Part shown: in pieces, positions 7,581-15,487 of the stretch
How positions within the stretch are numbered: the stretch's first letter is position 1
Layout of the letters: each line of letters opens with the position of its first letter
Assembly: GCA_021295835.1 (NCBI GenBank)
Contig: JAGWBP010000002.1
Location: forward strand, 1 to 64,000
Source: Gemmatimonadota bacterium
Lineage (GTDB): Bacteria > Gemmatimonadota > Gemmatimonadetes > Longimicrobiales > Gaopeijiaceae
Direction of reading: 5' to 3'
DNA: 64,000 bases
Translations under genes and position numbers: made by a program
Notes under the pieces: model-generated
The model's database searches: none
Seen by the model: the letters and a program-made list of their open reading frames with translations, nothing else
Told to the model about the DNA's origin: nothing

Positions 7581-8753
7581 ATGAGCAACGGCGAGCTTGC
7601 CCAGGCGGTGAAGCGGGCGCTGGCAGGCGTGGTGAACCCCAGGACCGGCGAGGACGTGGTTGCGGGCGGGCAGGTGCGCGGGGTGTCGGTGGACGATTCG
7701 GGGGAGGCCAGCTTCGTCTTCTCGCTCGGAAGGGGAGACCCGGGAGCGTTGGTCCGCGAGGCGCGGGCTGCCGCCCAGGCGGTGGCTGGGGTGAGGACGG
7801 CCAAGGCGAAGGTCGAGCTGCCTCAGAGCGTCTCCGGAGCGGAAGAGGCCAGCACGGCTCGCCCGGCCTCCGGCGCCACTGCCGGCCCAGGTGGCGCGGC
7901 GACCCGGACGCGTCCTTCGGGGCTTCGTCCCGGATCGGTGCCAGCCCCCACGCCAAACCCCGGCATCCTCCCCGGGGTGAAGCGGGTTGTGGCGGTAAGC
8001 TCAGGCAAGGGTGGGGTGGGGAAGTCGATGGTGGCCTCGAACCTGGCGGCGTACGCGGCCCAGACTGGCCTGGAGGTCGGCCTCCTCGACGCGGACATCT
8101 ACGGGCCGAACATCCCGACCATGTTCGGTGAGACTCGCCGTCCGGCTGTGTCAGGCGAGAAGGGCTCGGAGATGATCGTCCCGCTGGTGTCTCGCGGCGT
8201 CCGCATCATGAGCCTGGGGCTACTCCTGGAGCGCGAGCAGCCCGCCATCATGCGAGGCCCGCTCATCGCCGGGATCCTGAAGCAGTTCATGGAGCAGGTC
8301 GACTGGGGGCCGCTGGATCTGATGGTCGTGGACATGCCCCCCGGCACCGGCGACGCGCAGCTCTCCCTCGTCCAGACGGTGGAGCTCGACGGCGCGGTGA
8401 TGGTCACAACCCCCCAGAAGGTCGCCACCGGCGACGTGCGCCGCGGCATCAAGATGTTCGAGCGGGTCAACACGAGGGTTCTAGGGGTCGTCGAGAACAT
8501 GTGCGGCCTCCACCTTCCCGGCACCGACGAGGTAATCGACCTCTTCGGGCGCGGCGGCGGCGAGGAGCTGGCCGCCGAGCTCTCCGTTCCCTTCCTGGGG
8601 AGGATCCCGCTCGATATGGCCGTCAGAGAGGCCGGCGACAGCGGCGAGCCGACGGTGCACTCCGCGCCGGGCTCGGCTGCGGGGCGCGCGCTGGCAAAGG
8701 TTGCGGAGCGTCTGCTCGCGGCATTGGATGCCCTGTCTCCTCGCAGCCACTAG
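7581..8753 (+). CDS. mrp: Mrp/ApbC-type iron-sulfur cluster carrier ATPase
   Basis: 390 aa. An N-terminal MIP18/DUF59-type domain (residues 1-85) is joined by a Gly/Ala/Pro linker to a SIMIBI P-loop ATPase with SSGKGGVGKS (140-149), LLDADIYGPNIP and VVDMPPGTGD. Family members carry Fe-S clusters to apo-proteins in the cytosol. Most bridge the cluster through a C-terminal CxxC. Here the corresponding region reads ENMCGLHLPG with one Cys only, which is unusual. Start ATG 7581 follows GGAGAG. The gene stands alone, divergent from pruA and followed by a dispersed repeat. Confidence 0.9.
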   Translation: MSNGELAQAVKRALAGVVNPRTGEDVVAGGQVRGVSVDDSGEASFVFSLGRGDPGALVREARAAAQAVAGVRTAKAKVELPQSVSGAEEASTARPASGATAGPGGAATRTRPSGLRPGSVPAPTPNPGILPGVKRVVAVSSGKGGVGKSMVASNLAAYAAQTGLEVGLLDADIYGPNIPTMFGETRRPAVSGEKGSEMIVPLVSRGVRIMSLGLLLEREQPAIMRGPLIAGILKQFMEQVDWGPLDLMVVDMPPGTGDAQLSLVQTVELDGAVMVTTPQKVATGDVRRGIKMFERVNTRVLGVVENMCGLHLPGTDEVIDLFGRGGGEELAAELSVPFLGRIPLDMAVREAGDSGEPTVHSAPGSAAGRALAKVAERLLAALDALSPRSH

Positions 8754-8767
8754 CACTCCGTGGGCGG

Positions 8768-8788
8768 TCTCGCGCGAGCACCGAGAGC
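8768..8788 (+). repeat. 21-bp direct repeat, copy 1
   Basis: Bases 8768-8788 (TCTCGCGCGAGCACCGAGAG plus C) are identical to 15152-15172; the first 14 after TCT also occur in part at 56894-56907. Contains the palindrome CTCGCGCGAG. Lies 15 bases after the mrp stop and 30 bases before a paired-dyad repeat. Confidence 0.65.
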
Positions 8789-8818
8789 AACGCAGCGCGA
8801 AGCCAAGGGGTACGGGTA

Positions 8819-8865
8819 TTGTAAACCATGCGTTACATATTGTAAAGCGTACATTACAGTATGGG
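8819..8865 (+). repeat. Dispersed paired-dyad repeat, copy 2
   Basis: Palindromes TTGTAAACCATGCGTTACAT (8819) and TTGTAAAGCGTACATTACAG (8840) sit exactly 21 bp apart, followed by TATGGGCAGGCGA as in copy 1; the tail then diverges. Lies in the gap between mrp and the lipoprotein gene. Confidence 0.75.
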
Positions 8866-9014
8866 CAGGCGACGGGCGGCCCCCCAGTGGCGTAGGGCAT
8901 GCGCGGAGGCGGGTGGACGCAACCATTCAGTTCAGAAGTCCCGGAAGCGGTGTACTAGGGAGATGCAGCCTTGTAGATCCGGCCTTCGAGTGGTCAGGGT
9001 GTGATCGGCGGCGG

Positions 9015-9046
9015 TTGACAGGGGGGGGGGGTACATTTTCTATTAT
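9015..9046 (+). promoter_or_regulatory. Candidate promoter with poly-G spacer
   Basis: A perfect TTGACA (9015-9020) is followed directly by 11 G residues (9021-9031) and then, 20 bases after TTGACA, by TATTAT (9041-9046). The lipoprotein ATG lies 62 bases downstream. Optimal -35/-10 spacing is 17 bp, so loss of about three G would give a strong sigma-70-type promoter. Homopolymer tracts in promoter spacers are a known phase-variation device; here it is inference. Confidence 0.5.
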
Positions 9047-9107
9047 CGACATGGTGAAACGCGGTACCCGGGACGCACAGCGCCGATACCGACGCCGGAG
9101 GAACGAT

Positions 9108-11474
9108 ATGAGGACCCCGAGGTCGCTAGTTTTGGTGTTCTGCACATCTGCGTTGATTGCTTGCAATGGTGGCCGACCCTCTTCGTTGGACCGTTTCTCC
9201 CGTCAGTTGCAGACTACCGTTCCGGAGTTTCGTATTGGCGCAGCCATGGGCGGAGACCCTAAGGCCAGATTCGCCCGGGTCAGTCGGGTTCTTGTCCTTG
9301 CAGACGGCGATCGCATTGTTGCTGCCGAGGGCCATGGGGCCAGAGTCACGATATGGACGCCGGATGGGAATTTGGTGGCGGAAATCGCCGGACACGGCGA
9401 AGGACCCGGCGAGTTTGGAGGTATCTTCTTTCTTCATCGCTTTTCTAACGGATTCTTGACAAGGGGAACTGAGAGATTTACGTTGTTCTCCGATGATGGC
9501 GCTCTAATCGAGACAGTTCAATTCCCGCGAACATCGCTGAGCTTTCGAGGATTTCATCTGGCGCCCGAAGTGCTGTTGGGAGATGGCACCGTTTTTGCCA
9601 TTCCAAGCGTTCCTGCCGAGATTATGTTGGGGAATCTTGGCGACGATCCGATTCCCACCCTACCCCTGCTTCGTCTATCGAAAGACGACGACCAATGGAG
9701 CATGGACACCGTCGCGACACTGGACTATCGAAACCGGCATCTCATCAGTGAGAAGGGCGGGGGCGGAATACAGACCGGTCAACCCCTTGGCGACTACGAC
9801 CTGACGTACTTTGATCCCGCCTCGGGGAGTGTGGTGGTGGTTGAGCGATCTGCAGGAGACGGTAGGGTAGCGTTGACAGAGATCAATGCCGATGGCGACA
9901 CGCTGTGGCGACAGCGCATCTTGATGCCTTCAGTGTCGCCCACATCGGAAATGACTGCGAGCTTCGTCGACGCTTACGTCCAGATGGGATGGACGAGGGA
10001 TCAGATTGTGGATGCACTCTACATTCCCGATCCTTTACCCGGGGCGCTAAAGGCCCGTGGGACTGCCTCGGGCGAGGTATGGCTCGCCAGTTTTGAGGCC
10101 ATGGATACGTTTGTCGTGTGGTATGCTGTTCGCAGGGGCGGAGACTCGACGGATGTACGCACCGTGTTGCTGCCTCGGGGATTTGCCCTGAGCGATGCTA
10201 CGGACACACACGTCTGGGGCGTAGAGAAGGACGAGCTGGGAGTCAACTATGTGACCGGTCGTCGGATCCTGACCGGGGTTGACGAGGAGGTTTCGGCGGT
10301 CGACGCGGCGTCGCCAGTCGAGGACGCTGCGTCGGCAGTCGAGACCGATTTGCCTGACGACGACGGAGCCACAGGGGCTGAGTCGCGGTCTTGGACCACC
10401 AGGACTGACTACCGGATAGAGGATCCAGATGAAGGAGCGGAAGGGTTTGAGCGGTTCGCACGTATGCGGGCTAGCCCGGATGGGGGACACATTGTAGCAA
10501 CCGACGGCCTGCGATCAGGGCGCGTTCGTGTGCTCTCGCGCGATGGAACTCTCGTCCGCGAGGTCGGACGAGATGAACTGGCAAGCGGGGAATTGATCGG
10601 AGTGTGGACGAGTTCCGATGGCTTCTGGGCGCGCGAGTATTTGGCCGGACGAGTTTCCGGCTACCGCTACGAGGGAGGGATGGCGATCGACACATTTTCG
10701 CTGCCGGCAGGAATGGAGCACTTTACGCCGGTCCCTCAAGGGGGTCTTATTGGCAAAGCGGAGCTACCCGACTTCGACTGGAAGCGTCTCCACCAGGCTT
10801 TGGAAGAACAAGCGGTGGTGAATGTGAATGTGATCGGTGAGGAGGAAGACCGGGACACAATCTTCGCTCTCGACGTTAGGCACCTGGATTGGATGGTGGG
10901 AATTCGCGGCGAAGGGAGTCGCTATCCTACCCAAGTGTACCTCAGACAGCCATTTGCCGATCATGATCTGACTTGGTTCGACCCGGTGAGGGGGAGCGTC
11001 GTCGTCGTGCGCAGGAGTGGTTCTCCGGGGGTGGTGGAGTTGTTCGAGGTGCTTGCCACGGGAGACACGGCATGGCATCGTCGGCTTGACTTGCCCTCTG
11101 TGGAGCTGTCGGAGGAGGAAGTGGATCTGGCGATCGAGGGCGTCTTGGCCACTCTGCGGAGAGCCGCTGACAGTGGCGGGCATGTGCTCTCCGATGCAGA
11201 GCTGCGAGGCGTTGTGGACAGCGTGGTACACGTGCCTAGCCACTTGCCGGTCGTTGCCCGAGTCGTTGCCAGCTCCGCAGGAGATGTATGTACGATAGAC
11301 GGGCTGTCCGTCTGGTACTCGATTCGGCGGGGCGACGATGAGGCCACGCCGCGCCGGGTGCTCGTACCCTCGTCCTTTCAATTCAAAGACGCGTCGGAGA
11401 CCCACATCTGGGGAATGTCCACCAGTGGGGCGGGGGAGCGCGTGATCCGCGGACTAGCTCTGGTTCCCCACTAG
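9108..11474 (+). CDS. Large lipoprotein with two homologous beta-propeller-like halves
   Basis: 788 aa. Signal peptide with lipobox LIAC, acylated Cys 19, so membrane-anchored and probably outer-membrane or surface. Two homologous halves of about 350 residues are joined by an acidic Ala/Asp/Ser linker near residue 400. Matching blocks include DLTYFDPASGSVVVVERS against DLTWFDPVRGSVVVVRRS, and WYAVRRG...THVWGVEKD against WYSIRRG...THIWGMSTS. Repeated short beta blocks ('xxIWTPDGNLVAEIAGHGEGPGEF') resemble the six-bladed propeller (NHL/6-bladed family) lipoproteins common in Gemmatimonadota and Bacteroidota. Start ATG 9108 has GGAGGAA; an upstream in-frame ATG 9051 lacks one and would hide the signal. 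Codon use is less GC-biased than in neighbours, which may mean acquisition. No ligand can be assigned. Confidence 0.75.
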   Translation: MRTPRSLVLVFCTSALIACNGGRPSSLDRFSRQLQTTVPEFRIGAAMGGDPKARFARVSRVLVLADGDRIVAAEGHGARVTIWTPDGNLVAEIAGHGEGPGEFGGIFFLHRFSNGFLTRGTERFTLFSDDGALIETVQFPRTSLSFRGFHLAPEVLLGDGTVFAIPSVPAEIMLGNLGDDPIPTLPLLRLSKDDDQWSMDTVATLDYRNRHLISEKGGGGIQTGQPLGDYDLTYFDPASGSVVVVERSAGDGRVALTEINADGDTLWRQRILMPSVSPTSEMTASFVDAYVQMGWTRDQIVDALYIPDPLPGALKARGTASGEVWLASFEAMDTFVVWYAVRRGGDSTDVRTVLLPRGFALSDATDTHVWGVEKDELGVNYVTGRRILTGVDEEVSAVDAASPVEDAASAVETDLPDDDGATGAESRSWTTRTDYRIEDPDEGAEGFERFARMRASPDGGHIVATDGLRSGRVRVLSRDGTLVREVGRDELASGELIGVWTSSDGFWAREYLAGRVSGYRYEGGMAIDTFSLPAGMEHFTPVPQGGLIGKAELPDFDWKRLHQALEEQAVVNVNVIGEEEDRDTIFALDVRHLDWMVGIRGEGSRYPTQVYLRQPFADHDLTWFDPVRGSVVVVRRSGSPGVVELFEVLATGDTAWHRRLDLPSVELSEEEVDLAIEGVLATLRRAADSGGHVLSDAELRGVVDSVVHVPSHLPVVARVVASSAGDVCTIDGLSVWYSIRRGDDEATPRRVLVPSSFQFKDASETHIWGMSTSGAGERVIRGLALVPH

Positions 11475-11486
11475 CTCTGGTTCCCC
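11453..11486 (+). repeat. Perfect 17-bp tandem duplication across the stop codon
   Basis: ACTAGCTCTGGTTCCCC occurs twice back to back (11453-11469, 11470-11486). The stop TAG of the lipoprotein is inside the second unit, so the final residues GLALVPH are encoded by the first unit and the duplicate lies just past the stop. Confidence 0.8.
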
Positions 11487-11587
11487 CAGTCGATTGAACT
11501 GCGTGTTATCCTACCCTCGAGAGCTTTCCCGAGCCGTTGGCAGCTACCAGCGGCCCTTCCTTCCGGGCGGGCTTCCGGCTGGGTAGC

Positions 11588-12163
11588 CTACTCCCGCTCC
11601 AGCCAGCGGCGGTCGCTCGCCGAGAGCTTGCGCCGCGCCTTCAGCTTTGCCGCCACCTTGAGGACAATCCACCCAAGGAGCATGACCGGGGCCACCTTGA
11701 AGAGGAGAAAGCCGGCAATCCCCAGGGTGAGGCCGACCACCGAGAGCACGATCCACAGCACTACGATGCTCACGATGGCGACGCCAAGGAACGTCATCAG
11801 AGATCCAATCATACCCCCTCCAATAGGCCCGATGCGAAGCCCAACGCGGCCCGTCGGCCGACCTGGTGCCTCGTCTTCGATAGTCACCCACTTTGGCAGC
11901 CAGATAACGCGGCCCTGCGACTCTCCCGCGTCCAGGGACTGCATCACCCGGTCCCGAAAGCCGCTGCCCGGCGTCAGCGCTGCGACGCCCTCGACCGAAC
12001 GGAAGACGGCACGGTAGGACTCGACCTCGGCCTGCAGAGCGCTGTCGCGGGCCACCCGATCCTCGAAGGCGGCCAGCTCGTCCCCCCGCAGCTCGCCGTC
12101 CAGGTAGGAGAAGACGCTCTCGGTGCGTGCATCCACTCGCTGGCTGGCGGTGGTCTCGGCCAT
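11588..12163 (-). CDS. Putative membrane anti-sigma factor
   Basis: 191 aa. The N-terminal ~75 residues (VDARTESVFSYLDGELRGDELAAFEDRVARDSAL) match the helical anti-sigma domain that binds ECF sigma factors, but without the HxxxCxxC zinc motif of ZAS-type proteins. A linker is followed by two hydrophobic segments at about 125-175 and a basic tail. It lies downstream of the ECF sigma gene on the same strand, the usual order for a sigma/anti-sigma pair; the product would hold that sigma at the inner membrane. Start ATG 12161-12163 is supported by GGGGAGGAG nine bases upstream. An alternative is an unrelated membrane protein of the same operon. Confidence 0.7.
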   Translation of the reverse strand: MAETTASQRVDARTESVFSYLDGELRGDELAAFEDRVARDSALQAEVESYRAVFRSVEGVAALTPGSGFRDRVMQSLDAGESQGRVIWLPKWVTIEDEAPGRPTGRVGLRIGPIGGGMIGSLMTFLGVAIVSIVVLWIVLSVVGLTLGIAGFLLFKVAPVMLLGWIVLKVAAKLKARRKLSASDRRWLERE

Positions 12164-12266
12164 CGGCTTGGTCTCCTCCCCTAGGCTAGGCAATCAGCAC
12201 CCCTTACCTGTCCGATAATAATACGGTTTCGCAGCGGTGTGAGTTCCGGGCGGGCGCACCTTCACG

Positions 12267-12860
12267 CTAGCGGTCCTCCCAGACATCCTGCAGCAGCTCC
12301 CGCAGCTCCGCCCTCGCCCGGTGGATGTACGTCTTCACGGTGCCTAGCGGCATGTCGGTGATCTCCGCGATCTCCCTGTAGGACCGGCCCTCGACGTGGC
12401 GCAGCAGGATCGCCGTCCGGTAGTGCGGGCGCAGCTTCCCGATCGCCTCCTCTATCTCGCCCCCGAGCTCCTGGTTCTCGACGTGCTCTGCAGGACTCTC
12501 GTCTTCGGAGGCCACGACCGGCCGCGAGCGCTCCCGCTCCTCGTCGGTTCCGGCGTAGCGCGAACCCTCCATCGAGATCGTGTCCAGCCGCCTCCTGCGC
12601 AGGTGGTCGATCGTGACGTTGTGGGCGATTCTGAAGATCCAGCTCGAGAACTTGTACTCCGGCTTGTAGGTGCCGATCCCCCGGAAGGCGCGGATGAAGG
12701 CGTCCTGCGCCAGGTCCTCCGCCAGGTCGCGCTCCCTCACCATCCGGTAGACGAGCGAGAAGACCGGCCTCTCGTAGCGCTCGAGAAGCTCCCTGAACGC
12801 CGATTCCCGACCCTCGGCCGCCTCTTGGGCCAGTGCGCTGTCGGGGGAGGTGCCTGTCAC
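12267..12860 (-). CDS. ECF (RpoE-like) RNA polymerase sigma factor
   Basis: 197 aa, normal for sigma-70 group 4. Region 2 spans about 20-90 with DLAQDAFIRAFRGI and FSSWIFRIAHNVTIDHLRRRR; region 4 spans about 135-190 with PHYRTAILLRHVEGRSYREIAEI and GTVKTYIHRARAELR. It directs RNA polymerase to extracytoplasmic-stress type promoters. The anti-sigma-like gene follows 103 bases downstream. Divergent menG starts 137 bases away, so the two share an upstream region. The regulon cannot be told from the sequence. Confidence 0.9.
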   Translation of the reverse strand: MTGTSPDSALAQEAAEGRESAFRELLERYERPVFSLVYRMVRERDLAEDLAQDAFIRAFRGIGTYKPEYKFSSWIFRIAHNVTIDHLRRRRLDTISMEGSRYAGTDEERERSRPVVASEDESPAEHVENQELGGEIEEAIGKLRPHYRTAILLRHVEGRSYREIAEITDMPLGTVKTYIHRARAELRELLQDVWEDR

Positions 12861-12997
12861 CGGTTGCCTGTAGCTTCCCTGGTTGGGTCCCGGCGTCGGG
12901 CCGGGGTGCGTGGTGCGCGAAGGAACCGCGCCCCGCCAAATATACGGGGACCGTCCCCTGGCAGCCCGTCGCCCCTGCCGATACGGAGCTCTCGCCC

Positions 12998-13744
12998 TTG
13001 ACTCGTTCGAAGTTCAGCCCGCCAGCCGACGATTCGGAGAGGGCCGCCGTGGTGAGGACGTTATTCGGAGAGATCGCCGACCGCTACGACCTGCTCAACC
13101 ACCTCCTCAGCCTGAACATCGATCGAAGGTGGCGCCGTCGCGCGGTCGAGGCGCTCGGGTGGGAGCGCCATCCGGGTGGACTATACCTGGACGCCTGCGC
13201 CGGGACGCTGGACCTAGCGGTCGAGCTGGCGGGTAGGCGGGGCTTTCGAGGACGCGTCGTCGGTGCCGACTTCGCGCTTCCGATGCTGGCCAGGGGGAAG
13301 GGCAAGCTTCACGGTCTGGGCGTGTCTCCGCTCTGCGCCGACACCGAGCTCCTCCCCTTTCCGGATGGCGTCTTCGCCGGTGCAATGGTGGGGTTCGGAG
13401 TCCGCAATCTGTCACGGCTTCCGGTCGGACTTGCGGAGCTCGGACGTGTGGTCCGGCCCGGCGGACGCCTGGTCGTCCTGGAGTTCACCGTCCCTCCGAG
13501 TCGGCCCGTTCGCTGGCTCTACCACGCCTACTTCCACCGTGTTCTTCCGCTCGTCGGTCGCCTCGTCTCCGGGCACCCATGGGCCTATGACTATCTCCCC
13601 GAGTCGGTCGCGGACTTTCCGCCCGCCGAGGAGCTGGCGGAGCTGCTGCTGCGTGCGCGATTCACGCGGGTCGAGTGGCGGCTCCTAAGTGCCGGGATCG
13701 CCGCGATCCACGTTGCTACCAAGGAGGCGACTCGATCACCGTGA
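12998..13744 (+). CDS. menG: Demethylmenaquinone methyltransferase
   Basis: 248 aa, UbiE/MenG family class I SAM-dependent methyltransferase; last step of menaquinone synthesis. Markers are LFGEIADRYDLLNHLLSL at the N-terminus, the SAM-binding LDACAGTLDLAVELA, GFGVRNL and a late RPGGRLVVLEF motif. Start TTG 12998 is preferred because it retains the family's N-terminal helix and has GGAG ten bases upstream; a GTG at 13049 is possible. The 3' end overlaps the convergent M16 gene by 29 bases. No ubiquinone genes are visible nearby, so menaquinone is assumed. Confidence 0.85.
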   Translation: MTRSKFSPPADDSERAAVVRTLFGEIADRYDLLNHLLSLNIDRRWRRRAVEALGWERHPGGLYLDACAGTLDLAVELAGRRGFRGRVVGADFALPMLARGKGKLHGLGVSPLCADTELLPFPDGVFAGAMVGFGVRNLSRLPVGLAELGRVVRPGGRLVVLEFTVPPSRPVRWLYHAYFHRVLPLVGRLVSGHPWAYDYLPESVADFPPAEELAELLLRARFTRVEWRLLSAGIAAIHVATKEATRSP

Positions 13745-15227
13745 CGGCTCCGAGCTCGCTCGGCGAGCCGTCGAAGCGGGTGGTGTCTCCGAGGAGCAGG
13801 TAGGTCATGCGCGCGGTGTCCACCTGGCTGCGGAAGACCTCGAGCACGGCGTCGGGCGTGACCTCCTGCGCCCCGCGCACAAAGAGCTGGAGCCAGTCCG
13901 CCGAGAGGCCCATCATCTCGTAGGCGATGGCGCGGGTCACTATCCGCGATGGGGCCGCGAAGTTGAAGACGAATCCGTTCACGATCTCGCGGGTGGCACG
14001 CTCGACTTCGTGATCCGCCGGGGCCTCCGCGCTCATCGACGCCAGGCCCTCGAGCATCAGGCGCGCGGCCCGGAGCGTCGTCTCGGGCTTGGTCCGCGTG
14101 AATCCCCCGAGCAGGCCGTCGCTGTCGGCCGGGGCGGTCCAGATCGAGGTGGCGTCGTAGGCGAGCCCCTCGCGCGTCCTGATCTCGGTGGTGAAGCGGC
14201 TGGAGAGGCCGGAGGCACCGAGGATCGCATTGCCGATGCGAGAGGCGAAGTACTCCGGCGTCTCGCCCTGTCTGACCCCGTTGGAGTGGCCGAGGACGAC
14301 TACGCTCTGCGCGACTTCGCGGTGGATCACAAAGACGCCGGGATCGCGCCTGAGGGTGGGGGAAGGCGCCTCGAGCAGCTCGCCGGAGCATGGCGTCCAC
14401 TCCGCCAGCAAGCCCGACAGGAGCTCCGAGGCCCGCTCCCAGCCGATGTCCCCGACTACGCCGAGCGTCAGATTCTCCGGGCAGATGAGCGCCGCGTGGA
14501 CGTGGCGCAGGCGATCGTTGGCAAGATGCTCGGGTGCCAGGTCGGCGGGGGTCAGCTCCCATCCGATCGGGTGGTCGCCGTAGATGATGCGGTTGAAGGC
14601 ACCGATTGCCACCGCCCCCGGGTCCTCGCGCCGCCTCCGCATCCGCTCGAGCTCGCCCTCGCGCCACTGCGCCACCTGCACGGAGTCGAAGCGAGGTTCG
14701 CGTAGCATCTCGCCCCAGAGCCCGACAGCCGCGTCGAGCTGGTCGGAGAGGAAATTGATCGAGGCCGAGGCGCTCCGCCCGCCGCGCCCGAAGCTCATCG
14801 CGAGCGCCATCGACTCGATGACGATATCCAACGAGTCCGTCGGGAGCGTGGCCGTGCCCCCCTTCCGGAGCAGGCCGGGCAGCGCCGCGAGCGCAGCGTA
14901 GTGCTCGCGGCCGAAGTTGCTTGTACCACCTCGGAAGTACGCGTAGAGGGTGATAAGCGGCAGCTCGCGGTCTTCCAGAAAGTAGACCGGCACCCCTGCG
15001 ACCCTCTCTGACCGGGGGTATACCGGCGCGAAGTCCATCTCGGTCGCGGAGAGCTCGGCGATCCGCTCGCGGAGGGTAGCCTGGCCGGTAGCCCGGAGCG
15101 GAACGAGTGCCGCTGCGAGCGCGGCCACCAGCACCAGCAGTCCGTGGATAATCTCGCGCGAGCACCGAGAGCGGCGAAGCGGACCGCTGGCAGGGTGCTT
15201 CGCAGCGCGAATGGCAGCGCTATTCAT
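13716..15227 (-). CDS. M16 peptidase-like protein, non-catalytic subunit
   Basis: 503 aa, exported (hydrophobic segment near residues 28-45). Pitrilysin/M16 fold: N-terminal half with LITLYAYFRGGTSNFG, C-terminal half with LSSRFTTEIRTREGLAYD, the conserved RxxxGLxY block. The zinc motif HxxEH is absent; the equivalent site reads HYAALAALPG. Such inactive M16 proteins pair with an active partner, here the gene immediately upstream (15488-17011). The N-terminus is uncertain: the ATG at 15225-15227 has no Shine-Dalgarno, and the first ~25 codons contain the 21-bp dispersed repeat, so the original 5' end may have been replaced. Confidence 0.8.
   Translation of the reverse strand: MNSAAIRAAKHPASGPLRRSRCSREIIHGLLVLVAALAAALVPLRATGQATLRERIAELSATEMDFAPVYPRSERVAGVPVYFLEDRELPLITLYAYFRGGTSNFGREHYAALAALPGLLRKGGTATLPTDSLDIVIESMALAMSFGRGGRSASASINFLSDQLDAAVGLWGEMLREPRFDSVQVAQWREGELERMRRRREDPGAVAIGAFNRIIYGDHPIGWELTPADLAPEHLANDRLRHVHAALICPENLTLGVVGDIGWERASELLSGLLAEWTPCSGELLEAPSPTLRRDPGVFVIHREVAQSVVVLGHSNGVRQGETPEYFASRIGNAILGASGLSSRFTTEIRTREGLAYDATSIWTAPADSDGLLGGFTRTKPETTLRAARLMLEGLASMSAEAPADHEVERATREIVNGFVFNFAAPSRIVTRAIAYEMMGLSADWLQLFVRGAQEVTPDAVLEVFRSQVDTARMTYLLLGDTTRFDGSPSELGAVTVIESPPW
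15152..15172 (+). repeat. 21-bp direct repeat, copy 2
   Basis: Identical to 8768-8788. It lies inside the predicted N-terminal coding part of the M16-like gene on the other strand, just before its signal-peptide core, so it affects start-codon choice there. Confidence 0.65.
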
Positions 15228-15388
15228 GCAAGACGCAACGCAAAGAGTAGCGGCAATCCGAAGCGGTGCATGCGTCATCGGGTTCTCCGTACCGATACAG
15301 CTCTCGGAGCCCGCTGGTGCCAATCACTGGCGAGGTGTCGAGAGCGTGGTCTGAAGGTGCGCGCCATCATACATTATTGCACCGTGCG

Positions 15389-15436
15389 CAGGCGCGAGCG
15401 AAGCGGTCCAGCGGGGATGCAGCGCTGCTCGAATGC
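15389..15436 (+). repeat. Dispersed repeat tail, copy in M16 gap
   Basis: Matches the GC-rich tails at 2051-2094 and (complement) 62663-62710: CAGGC, GAAGCGGTCCAGCGGGGATG and GCTCGAATGC are shared. The TTGTAA dyads that precede the tail elsewhere are only a degenerate TACATTATTGCACC here. The 260-base gap 15228-15487 contains nothing else I recognise. Confidence 0.6.
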
Positions 15437-15487
15437 CGCCAGGCACAGCTCGGAGGCCGCCGATCGACGGCGAGCGGGCCGCCGGCC

